Notes: a model not told the origin generated them from the sequence alone. A stretch of DNA of 64,000 nucleotides from DASUPK01 sp963743575 (GCA_963743575.1 CAVUQC010000007.1:1550001-1614000); one strand, 5' to 3'; numbered from the stretch's first letter, positions 34,292 to 43,093 are shown. Program-made: numbers and translations.

Positions 34292-34319
34292 CTTACCCCG
34301 AAACCGAACACGAGGCAAG

Positions 34320-34961
34320 TCAGCCGGGCGATGCGCCGACGAGCGCTTCCGGATCGATTCCGAGCTCGGCGGCGAGGCGCTCGGCCGCGATCCGGCGTGC
34401 GCGCTCGAGGCTCATAGCGGGGTCGCGGATCAGTGCGCGGACGCCGAGCCCGTCAAACAGCGCCATCGCCAGATCGGCGACCTCATCCGGATCCACCTCC
34501 CGGAACTCACCGCTCTCCACCCCGCGGCGGACTACCCGGGCAACCCACTCTCGATAGCTCTCGTACATGCGCCCCGCCACCGGACGCAGCTCCGCCTCGC
34601 GCGCCGCGCGCAGCCAGAGCTCGACCCAGAGGACCCACTCGCGCTCCCCCTCCCCCGGGGTGGGCAGGCACTCCTCGATCGCGATGGCCAGTCCCTCGGT
34701 CGCGGAGGCGGCCGCGGCGGGGCCCGCCACGAAGCGCTCGTCGGCTGCGAGCTCGAAGGACTGGAGGAGCGCCTGAGCAAGCAGCTCCTCGCGGGTGGAG
34801 AAATAGTGATGGACGAGGGCGGTCGAGGCGCGGGCCCGGTTCGCGACTCGGGCGATCCTCACCTCGTCGATCCCGTCGGAGGCGATCAGCTCGGTGGCGG
34901 CGCGGAGAATCCGCTCCCTGGCGTCAGGCCCTTCCGACCGCGGAGCGCTTGCCTCCTCCAT
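34320..34961 (-). CDS. TetR-family regulator
   Basis: 213 residues. Helix-turn-helix DARERILRAATELIASDGIDEVRIARVANRARASTALVHHYFSTREELL; the C-terminal domain has WVLWVELWLRAAREAEL, paralogous to the neighbouring TetR. TAGGCT lies six bases before the ATG, suggesting a leaderless message. Located between the importer operon and the flavoenzyme/Rieske genes, it is one of two candidates to bind the shared TTGACTACAA-type sites at 37811 and 41161. Ligand unknown. Confidence 0.87.
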   Translation of the reverse strand: MEEASAPRSEGPDARERILRAATELIASDGIDEVRIARVANRARASTALVHHYFSTREELLAQALLQSFELAADERFVAGPAAAASATEGLAIAIEECLPTPGEGEREWVLWVELWLRAAREAELRPVAGRMYESYREWVARVVRRGVESGEFREVDPDEVADLAMALFDGLGVRALIRDPAMSLERARRIAAERLAAELGIDPEALVGASPG

Positions 34962-35005
34962 GGATCCAGCCTAGGGAGAGCCTCCGACGCCGGTCGCCGC
35001 GTGGG

Positions 35006-36616
35006 CTAGGCGGCGGCGCCGATCGCGACACCCGAGTCCGCGAGGACCGCCTCGGCGGCGTTCCGCCCGTTGAGACCGATCACGCTCCCCGCAGGATGGG
35101 TCGCCGCGCCACAGAGATAGAGACCCGGAATCGGCGTGCGGGCGCTGAGGCGGCCCTCCCACATCTGGTCGGGAGTGACCTCGCCCTGGAAGATGTTGCC
35201 GCCGGTCAGACCGATCCGCTTCTCGATGTCAGGGGGACCGAGCACCTCGTGGTCGATCAGGCAGTCAGGCAGGTCCGGCGCGAAGCGCGAGATCAGGTCT
35301 ACGAACTGCTTGGCGACGTCGTCGCGGCGTGAGTCCCAGTCGCCGTCGCTGATCTCGTAGGGCGCGTACTGGCCGAAGACGCTGAGCAGGTGCTTGCCCT
35401 CGGGGGCCGGGGTCGGGTCGTACGCAGTCTGGATGTAGATCTCGCCAAAGGCAACCGCCGGCTCGCCGGCGGCGCAGGTCTCGAACGCTCGCTGCGCCTC
35501 CTGCATGGATCCGCACACGTCGATCGTTGCGTGGGCGGCCCACCCGTCACCCGCTGCGGCCGTCCAGGTCGGCAGGCGCTCGAGAGCGGCGTTGAACTTG
35601 ACCACCGGGCTGCGGACCTTCCACTCATCCAGGCGCCGCGTGAAGGCATCGTCGACGTCGGAGCCCTCCAGCATCCCGCGCAGCCGCTTCGGATCGGCGT
35701 TGCAGAGCACGGTTCCCGAGCGGAGCCTGGTGCCGTCCTCGAGCTCGACCCCCTCGCCAGGGTGGATCGCCGAGACCGGGACCCCGCAGGCCAGCACCGC
35801 GCCTGACTCGCGAGCCGCCTCGGCGATCGCGAAGCTCACCATCCCCATGCCGCCCTCGACGTAACCCCAGACGGGCCCCTGGCCCTCGAGGTCGCCCTGG
35901 TAGTGCATCAGCTTGATCGAGGCGGTTCCCGGCTCCCAGGGCCCGCCCCAGGTGCCGATGATCCCCTGCCCGTAGAGCGCGGTCTTGAGCCGCTCGTCGC
36001 CGATGTGATCGTCGAGGACCTCCGCGATCGACGCCTCGAAGACGAGGTCGATCATCGTCTGGTTGCCGTCCAGGATCTCCTCGATCTCGGCCCGGGTCGG
36101 CGTGTCTCCCACCCAGGTGTCCCGCGCTCCCTTCCGCAGCTTGATCCGCACCTGGTCGAAGAGCTCCTCGTAGGCCCAGTAACCCTTCTTGTCCCTCTCG
36201 GAGATCCCGAGCTCGTCCAGGCTGTGCTCCGTCCGCTCGTCGTCGAGCCACTGGCCGAAAGAGCTGCCGTCCTCGAAGGGGACCCAGAGGTTCGGATCGG
36301 CGACGAAGACGCGCAGCCCGCGGTCCCGCAGGCCGAGCTCCTGGATCACGACCTCGTCGAGCAGCCCGACCACGTAGGCGCAGGGGCTGATCACGAACCG
36401 GTCATCGTCGAACGGCCTCTCGAGGGTGCAGGCGCCACCGAGGCGCTCGCGCCGCTCGAGCACCAACACGCTCTTCCCGGCTTGCGCCAGGTAGGTGGCG
36501 GCAGTCAGGCCGTTGTGGCCTCCGCCGACCACGATCGCGTCCCAGTCTCGCGAGGCGAGCGAGTCGACGGGCATCGGGAGCCCGACCTCGCCGAGACTTG
36601 CGGCGATCTCGTTCAT
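35006..36616 (-). CDS. phytoene-desaturase-like FAD oxidoreductase
   Basis: 536 residues. Rossmann FAD motif DAIVVGGGHNGLTAATYLAQAGKSVLVLERRERLGGAC at residues about 24-62, and a C-terminal FAD segment GLYLCGAATHPAGSVIGLNGRNAA, as in the NAD(P)/FAD-dependent phytoene dehydrogenase-like family (COG1233). Outside carotenoid synthesis these often oxidise side chains in catabolic clusters. It overlaps the Rieske gene by four bases (ATGA) and so follows it in an operon. A paralogue lies at 41198-42907 in the neighbouring plus-strand unit. No carotenoid genes are present, so a carotenoid role is unlikely. Confidence 0.8.
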   Translation of the reverse strand: MNEIAASLGEVGLPMPVDSLASRDWDAIVVGGGHNGLTAATYLAQAGKSVLVLERRERLGGACTLERPFDDDRFVISPCAYVVGLLDEVVIQELGLRDRGLRVFVADPNLWVPFEDGSSFGQWLDDERTEHSLDELGISERDKKGYWAYEELFDQVRIKLRKGARDTWVGDTPTRAEIEEILDGNQTMIDLVFEASIAEVLDDHIGDERLKTALYGQGIIGTWGGPWEPGTASIKLMHYQGDLEGQGPVWGYVEGGMGMVSFAIAEAARESGAVLACGVPVSAIHPGEGVELEDGTRLRSGTVLCNADPKRLRGMLEGSDVDDAFTRRLDEWKVRSPVVKFNAALERLPTWTAAAGDGWAAHATIDVCGSMQEAQRAFETCAAGEPAVAFGEIYIQTAYDPTPAPEGKHLLSVFGQYAPYEISDGDWDSRRDDVAKQFVDLISRFAPDLPDCLIDHEVLGPPDIEKRIGLTGGNIFQGEVTPDQMWEGRLSARTPIPGLYLCGAATHPAGSVIGLNGRNAAEAVLADSGVAIGAAA

Positions 36617-37791
36617 GCCGAAACCGCCTCGCGGTCCCGTAGCGCCTCCATGTAGCGCTCGGCGACCATCCGGTCGAAGGCGTGGGTGTCCGTCTCCTCC
36701 AGCGAGTAGCGGCCCGCCGTGTAGCCCCTCGAGCCGGCACCCAACTGTGCGAGCTCGCAGACGTGCCAGTCCTGGCGGTTGGTCATGTCCCAGAAGCCGA
36801 TCGCGTCCGAGGGATCGAAGCCCGGAGCCTCCATGGTGGCCGGCTCGAAGAAGAACTCACAGACGACGTCGGTGCGGTCCGGCGCACGTGGGTACAGGGT
36901 GTGCAGCATCACGTAGTCGGGGTGGAACGAGACCAGGGCGTTCGGGAACAACGCCACGTAGAGGATCGAGCGCAGCTCCTCCTCGGAGAGCCCGTGGATC
37001 GGTGGCCTGTCGGTCGCGTGGCCGCCGCCGCTCCCCATCGTCGCCGCACCGTCGCCTGTCAGCGTCATCGATCCGCCACACCAGGCACCGTCGCCCTCCA
37101 TCTCCTCGCCGCTCATGTAGTTGCTGAGCGCGTTCAGCTCCGGATGGACCCCCGGGCAGTGCAGGCACTCGTTGTAGTTCTCGACGATGCCCTTCCAGTT
37201 CGCCGGGACGACGTAGTCGACCCTGCCGGCGCTGCGGAGCTCGGCATTCCGGTAGCGCTCCAGGTGCTCGAGCAGGCCGCCGATGTGCTCAGCGGGGTCC
37301 GGCGCGTCCCCGCTCAGGTCCACCAGCAGCAGGCCACCGATGGTCGAGAGGCGGACGGGGACCAGCCCGTTGCAGGAGGGATCGAAGTTCTCGACGCCGT
37401 CCATGTGGGGAGAGGCACGCAGGGCACCGTCGAGGTCGTAGGACCAGGCGTGGTAGGGACAGCGGAGGCGCCGATTGACGCTCCCCTCGCCGTCGGTGAC
37501 CAGGCGGGCGCCGCGGTGACGGCAGACGTTGTGGAAGGCGCGCGGCCGACCGTCCTCGCCGCCGATCACGACGACGCTGTCGCGGCCGATCTCCCGCATC
37601 AGGAAGCCGCCGGGCTCGCTCACCTGGGAGACGTGCCCGACGCAGATCCAGCCCGCGCAGAAGATCCGATCCAGCTCCCAGTCCAGCACCGCGGGGTCGG
37701 TGAAGGCGGCCGGCGGCAGCATCGTCGCCTGCTCCAGCGGCCGCAGCGTCTCCGAGACCTGAGCGGAATCGAGCGGCAGGGCGGGCGTCAT
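36613..37791 (-). CDS. Rieske non-haem iron oxygenase, alpha subunit
   Basis: 392 residues from ATG 37791. The Rieske [2Fe-2S] site is CRHRGARLVTDGEG with CPYHAWSYDLDG (CxH and CxxH). The catalytic Fe site is in ENYNECLHCPGVHPEL, where the two His bind iron; the residue bridging to the Rieske centre of the next subunit is Glu rather than the Asp of ring-hydroxylating dioxygenases. Glu at this place is a feature of quaternary-ammonium oxygenases such as CntA. It needs an electron-donating reductase, not found nearby. Its promoter is TTGACT-17-TACGAT seven bases before the ATG, sharing a palindrome with the divergent acyl-CoA dehydrogenase gene. Confidence 0.87.
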   Translation of the reverse strand: MTPALPLDSAQVSETLRPLEQATMLPPAAFTDPAVLDWELDRIFCAGWICVGHVSQVSEPGGFLMREIGRDSVVVIGGEDGRPRAFHNVCRHRGARLVTDGEGSVNRRLRCPYHAWSYDLDGALRASPHMDGVENFDPSCNGLVPVRLSTIGGLLLVDLSGDAPDPAEHIGGLLEHLERYRNAELRSAGRVDYVVPANWKGIVENYNECLHCPGVHPELNALSNYMSGEEMEGDGAWCGGSMTLTGDGAATMGSGGGHATDRPPIHGLSEEELRSILYVALFPNALVSFHPDYVMLHTLYPRAPDRTDVVCEFFFEPATMEAPGFDPSDAIGFWDMTNRQDWHVCELAQLGAGSRGYTAGRYSLEETDTHAFDRMVAERYMEALRDREAVSA

Positions 37792-37798
37792 CGCCGGG

Positions 37799-37840
37799 AT
37801 CGTATGTTGTCTTGACTTTGTAGTCAAGTGCTACTAGGGT
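37799..37840. promoter_or_regulatory. divergent promoters with shared palindromic operator
   Basis: The palindrome CTTGACTTTGTAGTCAAG (37811-37828) supplies TTGACT -35 boxes in both directions. Leftward: 17-base spacer, TACGAT (37799-37804 complement), seven bases to the Rieske ATG. Rightward: 17-base spacer, TAGGGT (37835-37840), eight bases to the acyl-CoA dehydrogenase ATG. Neither gene has a Shine-Dalgarno. A closely related sequence lies at 41161-41178. Confidence 0.7.
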
Positions 37841-37848
37841 GACGCCCG

Positions 37849-39054
37849 ATGCCGGCCACGGCGCCAGTCGGCCACCTCTCGAACCCGATCCCGGGGCTGG
37901 ACGAGCGAGCCACGGAACTCCAGGCGCGTGCCCGGGCATTCGTCGAGGGGGTCCTGATGCCGCTCGAGGAGGAGGCCGAGGCGCGGGGCGGCCGGCTCCC
38001 GGAGGAGACGATCGGGAGGGTGAAGGCACAGGCGATCGAGGCCGGGCTGGCCGGCGGCCTGCACGCCCCCGAGGCGGGCGGACAGGGCTGGACCCGGACC
38101 GAATGGGTGCTCGTCGAGGAGCAGTACGGGCGCAGCACCAACGCGATCAGCTGGCATGTTCCGAACGCCTACAACGTCTGGAAGCACGCAAGCGAGGGGC
38201 AGATCAAGCGGTATCTGCGCCCGGCGCTCCGCGGCGAGGCCAAGGACGCCTACGCGGTGACCGAGCGGGGGGCGGGCTCGGATCCTTCGCGAATCGAGGC
38301 CACCGCTGAGCGAAGCGACGGGGGCTTCGTGATCAACGCCGAGAAGTGGTTCGTCACCTCGGGCGACATCGCGACGGTGCTCGTCGTGATGGCGAACGTC
38401 ATCGACGGTACGGATCGTCTGCCGACGCTCTTCGTCGTCGAGCGTGACAAGCCGGGGGTGGAGACCGTCGACAACCCGGATTTCACGCACAGCTATCCGG
38501 ACCGCCACCCGACGATTCGCTTCACGAACGTCGAGGTCGGACCCGAGGACTACATCGGGGAGATCGGTGGGGGCGATGAGCTCCAGCGCTCCTGGTTCAG
38601 CGAGGAGAGGCTCGGGATCGCCGCTCGCGGGGTCGGCGCGATGTGGAGGTTGCTCGATGAGACCGTCGACTGGGCCACGACCCGCGAGCAGGGCGGCGAG
38701 CGGGTCTACGACTATCAGGGGGTCTCGTTCCCGCTCGCGGACTCCGCTGCCGACGCCGCCGCCGGCCGCCTGCTCGCGCTGCAGGTCGCGGCGATGATCG
38801 ACGACGGCGCCGACCCCAAACTGGCTCATCACAAGGCGTCCATGGCGAAGCTCTTCGTCAGCGAAGCGGCCTGGAGGTGCGCCGACCGCTGCGTCCAAGC
38901 GTTCGGCGGCCGCGGGTATCTGCGCTCGAACGTCGCCGAGCGATTCCTGCGCGAGCTCCGCGTCGACCGGATCTGGGAGGGCACCAGCGAGATCCAGCGG
39001 CTGATCATCGCCAGGGGACTGGAGCGCCGGGGAGTGGAGCGCATCCTCCACTAG
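37849..39054 (+). CDS. acyl-CoA dehydrogenase-like flavoprotein
   Basis: 401 residues. FAD/substrate motifs AYAVTERGAGSDPSRIEATAER and EKWFVTSGD, and near the C-terminus QAFGGRGYLRSNVAERFLRELRVDRIWEGTSEIQRLIIARGL, where the WEGTSEIQ block is diagnostic; the Glu aligns with short-chain-type catalytic positions. It would introduce a double bond alpha-beta to a CoA thioester. The CoA ligase gene begins in the last base of its stop (TAGTG), so the two form a unit. The leaderless promoter overlaps the operator shared with the Rieske gene. Confidence 0.88.
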   Translation: MPATAPVGHLSNPIPGLDERATELQARARAFVEGVLMPLEEEAEARGGRLPEETIGRVKAQAIEAGLAGGLHAPEAGGQGWTRTEWVLVEEQYGRSTNAISWHVPNAYNVWKHASEGQIKRYLRPALRGEAKDAYAVTERGAGSDPSRIEATAERSDGGFVINAEKWFVTSGDIATVLVVMANVIDGTDRLPTLFVVERDKPGVETVDNPDFTHSYPDRHPTIRFTNVEVGPEDYIGEIGGGDELQRSWFSEERLGIAARGVGAMWRLLDETVDWATTREQGGERVYDYQGVSFPLADSAADAAAGRLLALQVAAMIDDGADPKLAHHKASMAKLFVSEAAWRCADRCVQAFGGRGYLRSNVAERFLRELRVDRIWEGTSEIQRLIIARGLERRGVERILH

Positions 39055-41153
39055 TGCCCGACGGCGCCCCCCACCGGCCCGATCCGGCCCCGCTGCTGGA
39101 GCCGCGCTCGGTGGCGGTCGTCGGGGCGACCGACCGGCCCGGCTCCTACGGCGACACGGTCCTCACGAATCTCGAGCGGGCCGGGTTCACCGGTCCGGTC
39201 TGGGGAGTTCACCCGACGAGGACGAGCGTGCACGGCCGGGACTGCGTGCCATCGCCGGCGCAGCTGCCCGAGCCGGTCGACGCGGTCGTCTTCGCGATTC
39301 CCGCGGCCAAGGTGCCGAGGTCGCTCGCCGAGGCGGCGGAGCGCGGCTGCCGCGCGGCCGTCGTCTTCTCCGCCGGCTTCGGCGAGGCGCCGGGCGGAGG
39401 ATCGCTGGAACGCGAGCTGGCGGAGGTCGCAGGGCAGGCGGCGATCCCGCTCTGCGGGCCGAACGGCAACGGGGTGATCGCGGTCGCCGCGCGAGCGCCG
39501 CTCTGGGGCGACTCCGTGCCGGAGCTCCGGCCCGGACCCGTCGCCATGATCACGCAGAGCGGGAACCTGGCGGTCAACGCGATCGGCTCGCGCCGCGGCA
39601 TCGACTTCCACACGCTCGTCTCCGCGGGGAATCAGACGGTGCTCGACGCGCCGGACTGGCTCGCCGCGGTTGCGGCTCGAGACGGGGTCCGCTCCATCGC
39701 GCTCTTCCTCGAGGAGGACGGCGATGGTGCGAGGCTGGCCGAAGCGCTCGCGCAATGCGCGGAGCGCGGCGTAGGGGTGGCGGTGCTGAAGGTGGGCGAG
39801 TCGCGCGCAGGCGCCGCGGCAGCCGCCGCCCACACAGGAGCCGTCGCCGGTGACCAGCGGGCGTTTCGCGCGTTGGTGGAGGAGGCGGGCGCGGCCTGGG
39901 TCCGCGATCCGCACGAGCTTCTGGAGGTGGCGCGAGTGCTCGCCGAGCCACGGGCACGGGTCGGCCGGAGCGGGGGGATCGCGGTCCTCACCTGCTCCGG
40001 TGGGGACTCGGGGATAGCCGCGGACCTGGCGCAGCAGGAGGGAATGGAGCTGCCGCCGCTGGCGGATGAGACCAAGCGGAAGCTGGCGGAGGTCCTTCCG
40101 GACGCCGCCACGCCGGGTAACCCCCTCGACTACACCTCGCTGATCTGGGGGGAAAGCGAGCGACTCGCCTCGATCGTGGAGGCGGTCGGCGCCGATCGCG
40201 CGATCGATCAGCTGCTGCTGCTCTATGACCACCCCGCCGGACTGCGCCCCGAGCACGAGGACCAGTGGCGCGCGGTCAGGACCGGCCTCGCGGACGGCGC
40301 CGAGAGCTGCGACGCGACTGCGTTGATCGCCTCGACGCTCCCGGACCTGATCGACGATGCCGCCGCCCGCGAGCTCGCCGCACGCGGGATCCCGGTGGTC
40401 GCGGGCCTGACAACCGCGCTGGCCTGCGTCCGGGCGCTTCAGCGCGGGCCGGGCGACCCGGCCCGGTTACGGGCGATCGCCGCCGCGGCCTCCAGGGGGC
40501 ACACCGGCCCGAACGGGGATGTCGGCCAGTGGATGGGGGAGGCGGCTGCGAAGCGACTGCTCAGCGATGGGGGCATTCCCGTCCCGGAGGGCGTCGAACT
40601 CGAGCTCGGCGACGAGGACGGCTGCGTCGCGGCCGCGAGCAAGCTCGGTTGGCCGGTTGCCCTGAAGCTCTCCGGACGGGCTGTGCGGCACAAGACCGAC
40701 ACGGGCGCGCTCGCTCTCGGCATCGCGGCCGAGGAAGACCTCCGGCGAGCCCTGGGTCGTCTGGTCGCCCTCCCCGAGGCGGAAGGCGCGAGCCTGCTGG
40801 TCGAGCGGATGGCGGAGCCGGGCATCGAGCTGCTGATCTCGGCGCGGGCCGACGCGATCGTGCCGGTGGTCACCGTCGGGCTCGGCGGCATCTGGACTGA
40901 GGTCCTTCGTGACGTCGCGGTCATCCCCCTCCCCGCGCACGCCCCGCGGGTCGCGGCGGGAATGCGGTCGCTGCGGGGCGCGGATCTGCTCGGCGGAGGC
41001 AGGGGCGGTGAGGCTTTCGACGTCGGCGCTGCGGCGGATCTGGCGGCCAGGCTCGGAGAACTGGTCCTCGAGCGCCGGCTGGAGCTGATCGAGCTCAACC
41101 CCGTGGTCGTTCACCGGCATGGGTGCGTGGCCGTGGACGCCCTCGCCCGATGA
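39054..41153 (+). CDS. NDP-forming acyl-CoA synthetase, fused alpha-beta subunits
   Basis: 699 residues. Order: CoA-binding Rossmann domain (PLLEPRSVAVVGATDRPGSYGDTVL), a succinyl-CoA-ligase-like domain with GPNGNGV, the phospho-His region AAAAHTGAVAGDQRAF, and a C-terminal ATP-grasp_5 domain (GWPVALKLSGRAVRHKTDTGALALGI). This is the fused ADP-forming acetyl/acyl-CoA synthetase layout (ACD/Pat-like without a GNAT domain). It activates a carboxylate to its CoA ester at the cost of ATP to ADP and is reversible. It would feed the acyl-CoA dehydrogenase beside it. The start GTG overlaps the previous stop by one base. Confidence 0.87.
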   Translation: MPDGAPHRPDPAPLLEPRSVAVVGATDRPGSYGDTVLTNLERAGFTGPVWGVHPTRTSVHGRDCVPSPAQLPEPVDAVVFAIPAAKVPRSLAEAAERGCRAAVVFSAGFGEAPGGGSLERELAEVAGQAAIPLCGPNGNGVIAVAARAPLWGDSVPELRPGPVAMITQSGNLAVNAIGSRRGIDFHTLVSAGNQTVLDAPDWLAAVAARDGVRSIALFLEEDGDGARLAEALAQCAERGVGVAVLKVGESRAGAAAAAAHTGAVAGDQRAFRALVEEAGAAWVRDPHELLEVARVLAEPRARVGRSGGIAVLTCSGGDSGIAADLAQQEGMELPPLADETKRKLAEVLPDAATPGNPLDYTSLIWGESERLASIVEAVGADRAIDQLLLLYDHPAGLRPEHEDQWRAVRTGLADGAESCDATALIASTLPDLIDDAAARELAARGIPVVAGLTTALACVRALQRGPGDPARLRAIAAAASRGHTGPNGDVGQWMGEAAAKRLLSDGGIPVPEGVELELGDEDGCVAAASKLGWPVALKLSGRAVRHKTDTGALALGIAAEEDLRRALGRLVALPEAEGASLLVERMAEPGIELLISARADAIVPVVTVGLGGIWTEVLRDVAVIPLPAHAPRVAAGMRSLRGADLLGGGRGGEAFDVGAAADLAARLGELVLERRLELIELNPVVVHRHGCVAVDALAR

Positions 41154-41161
41154 TTGTGAAA

Positions 41162-41191
41162 TTGACTACAAGATCAACGATCTGATAGGGT
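41162..41191 (+). promoter_or_regulatory. promoter with operator-like sequence, flavoenzyme gene
   Basis: TTGACT (41162-41167), 18-base spacer, TAGGGT (41186-41191). The bases ATTGACTACAAGATCAAC (41161-41178) match the Rieske-direction reading of the 37811 palindrome at 14 of 18 positions. The ATC that begins the preferred coding frame is six bases after the -10. Confidence 0.6.
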
Positions 41192-41197
41192 CGCGCC

Positions 41198-42907
41198 ATC
41201 GAGGCGGCGACCAGCACCCCCGCTCCCAGCGCACCGGCCCACCCGGGGCCACCGCCCGCGAGCTACGACGCGATCGTCGTGGGCGGGGGGCACAACGGTC
41301 TCACCACAGCCGCGTATCTGGCGCGCTCCGGGCTCGACGTTGTCGTGCTCGAGCGGCGGCCGATTCTCGGCGGTGCGTGCGTGACCGAGGAGGTCTGGCC
41401 GGGAGCCCGGGTCTCGCGGGCCTCCTACGTCGTCTCGATGCTGCAGCCGAAGATCGTCTCCGATCTGCGGTTGCACGACTTCGGCTACCGGGCGGTTCCC
41501 CTGGACCCTGCCTACGCCGCGATGACCTCGGACGGGCCGATCTTCTTCTTCAACGAGTCCGAGCGGACCGCCGCCTCCATCGGCGCTCATTCGCGCAAGG
41601 ACGGCGAGGTCTACGCGGACTTCGAGGACCTCTTCGAGCGAACGGCGGATTTCCTGCGGCCTATGCTCCTGCGTGAGCCGCCCGCTCCGGGCTCCCGAAA
41701 CCCGCTCGACATCGCGGCGCTGCTGCGCGAGGGAGGACGGGCTGCCGGGCTCTCTCAGCGCGACGTGCACGACCTGGTCCGGATCTTCACGATGTCGGTC
41801 GGAGACCTGCTCGACGACTGGTTCGAGCACGACGCGGTCAAGGGCTCGATCGCCTCGAGCGGCGTGGTCGGTGTCTGGGCCGGCCCCCGCACGCCCGGCA
41901 CCGCCTACAACCTGCTGCACCACGCGCTGGGTGAGCTCGACGGGATGCCGGGCGTCTGGGGCCAGGTGATCGGCGGGATGGGCGCAATCAGCCAGGCGAT
42001 CGCCCGCTCGGCCGAGTCCGCCGGCGCCACGATCCGCACCGACGCCGAGGTGGCCTCCATCGACATTCGCGATGGGCGAACCGTGGGCGTCACGCTCGCG
42101 AGCGGCGAGGAGATTCGCGCTCCCATCGTCGCCTCCGGAGCTCATCCGAGGACCACGATCCTCGACCTCGCCGGTGGCGAGAACTTCCCGCCAGAGATCG
42201 CCGAGGACATGCGGCGCTACCGGACGCGTGGCGCCTCGGTGAAGGTGAACATGGTGCTCTCCGAGCCGCCCCGGTATGAGGGCGTGACTGAGGAGCAGCA
42301 CCGGATGCTGCACATGACCGGGGTCAACCTCTGCCCCTCGATCGGCTACCTGGAGCGGGCCTGGCAGGATTGCCTCATGGGCCGGCCCGCGACGGAGCCC
42401 TATGTCGAGGCCGAGCTGCCATCCGCGATCGACTCGAGCCTGACCGACGACGGCCGCTGGGTGATGACGATGTTCACGCAGTACGGCCCGCCCGATGAGG
42501 AGGCCTGGGAGGGCGACGCCCGCGAGCGCTACGGCGACGCCTGCGTCGAGCACCTGGCGCGGTACGCGCCCAACGTCCCGGACGCGATCGTCGAACGTGA
42601 GGTGCTGGCCCCGCCGGACCTCGAGAGAATCTTCGGGCTCCAGGGCGGGAACATCTTCCAGGGGGAGCAGGGCCTGGATCAGATGGGGTTCATGCGCCCG
42701 ACCCCGGACCTATCCCACTACGCGACGCCCGTGCACGGGCTCTACCTCTGCGGCGCCGGCACCCACCCGGGCGGTGGGGTGATGGCCGCCGCCGGGCACA
42801 ACGCCGCCCGCCGCATCCTTCGCGACCGGCGCGTCGGTCGGGTGCGGGGCCAGCTGCGACGCCGAGCCGGCCGCCGCGCCGTGGTACCGGCCGTGGTACC
42901 GAACTGA
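41198..42907 (+). CDS. phytoene-desaturase-like FAD oxidoreductase, unusual start
   Basis: 569 residues if read from ATC 41198. FAD motif YDAIVVGGGHNGLTTAAYLARSGLDVVVLERRPILGGAC and C-terminal GLYLCGAGTHPGGGVMAAAGHNAA place it with the paralogue at 35006. The only conventional in-frame start is GTG 41279, which falls inside VVGGG and would delete the first beta strand of the FAD fold. Upstream there is no ATG, GTG or TTG before in-frame stops at 41183 and 41186. Translation on a leaderless message from ATC, which sits where other leaderless starts lie, would preserve the fold. Third promoter of the shared-operator set. Substrate unknown. Confidence 0.75.
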   Translation: MEAATSTPAPSAPAHPGPPPASYDAIVVGGGHNGLTTAAYLARSGLDVVVLERRPILGGACVTEEVWPGARVSRASYVVSMLQPKIVSDLRLHDFGYRAVPLDPAYAAMTSDGPIFFFNESERTAASIGAHSRKDGEVYADFEDLFERTADFLRPMLLREPPAPGSRNPLDIAALLREGGRAAGLSQRDVHDLVRIFTMSVGDLLDDWFEHDAVKGSIASSGVVGVWAGPRTPGTAYNLLHHALGELDGMPGVWGQVIGGMGAISQAIARSAESAGATIRTDAEVASIDIRDGRTVGVTLASGEEIRAPIVASGAHPRTTILDLAGGENFPPEIAEDMRRYRTRGASVKVNMVLSEPPRYEGVTEEQHRMLHMTGVNLCPSIGYLERAWQDCLMGRPATEPYVEAELPSAIDSSLTDDGRWVMTMFTQYGPPDEEAWEGDARERYGDACVEHLARYAPNVPDAIVEREVLAPPDLERIFGLQGGNIFQGEQGLDQMGFMRPTPDLSHYATPVHGLYLCGAGTHPGGGVMAAAGHNAARRILRDRRVGRVRGQLRRRAGRRAVVPAVVPN

Positions 42908-42986
42908 GAGAAACTGAGCTGATCTCAACTCACCTCAGCGTGCCTGGCGTCGCTCAGCATGAGCCCACCGAGCGGCTTCACGGCAT

Positions 42987-43028
42987 CTCATAACCCGAAG
43001 GTCGCGGGTCCAAATCCCGCCCCCGCTA
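42987..43028 (+). repeat. tRNA-fMet 3' fragment, att-like copy 3
   Basis: Matches the tRNA from the anticodon loop (CTCATAACCC) to the acceptor end (CCCCGCTA), with two changes in the T loop (TCCAAAT for TTCGAAT). The 5' half is missing. A different terminator follows. Confidence 0.85.
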
Positions 43029-43032
43029 CTTC

Positions 43033-43060
43033 AGAAAGGGCCGCTTGCGGCCCTTTCTTC
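43033..43060 (+). terminator. hairpin after att-like copy 3
   Basis: AGAAAGGGCCGC / GCGGCCCTTTCT with a two-base loop, followed by TCTTG. Related to, but distinct from, the hairpin after copy 4. Confidence 0.75.
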
Positions 43061-43093
43061 TTGTTGCTTGTGCCGAGGTTTAGGTCCGACGCC

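Noticed and set aside
36613..37827. TTG start at 37827 for the Rieske oxygenase
   Set aside because: It would place the first codons inside the divergent palindrome and -35 box; ATG 37791 follows the -10 at the usual leaderless spacing.
35006..42907. Carotenoid biosynthesis role for the two phytoene-desaturase-like genes
   Set aside because: No phytoene synthase, GGPP synthase or cyclase genes are nearby; neighbours are catabolic and CoA-linked.
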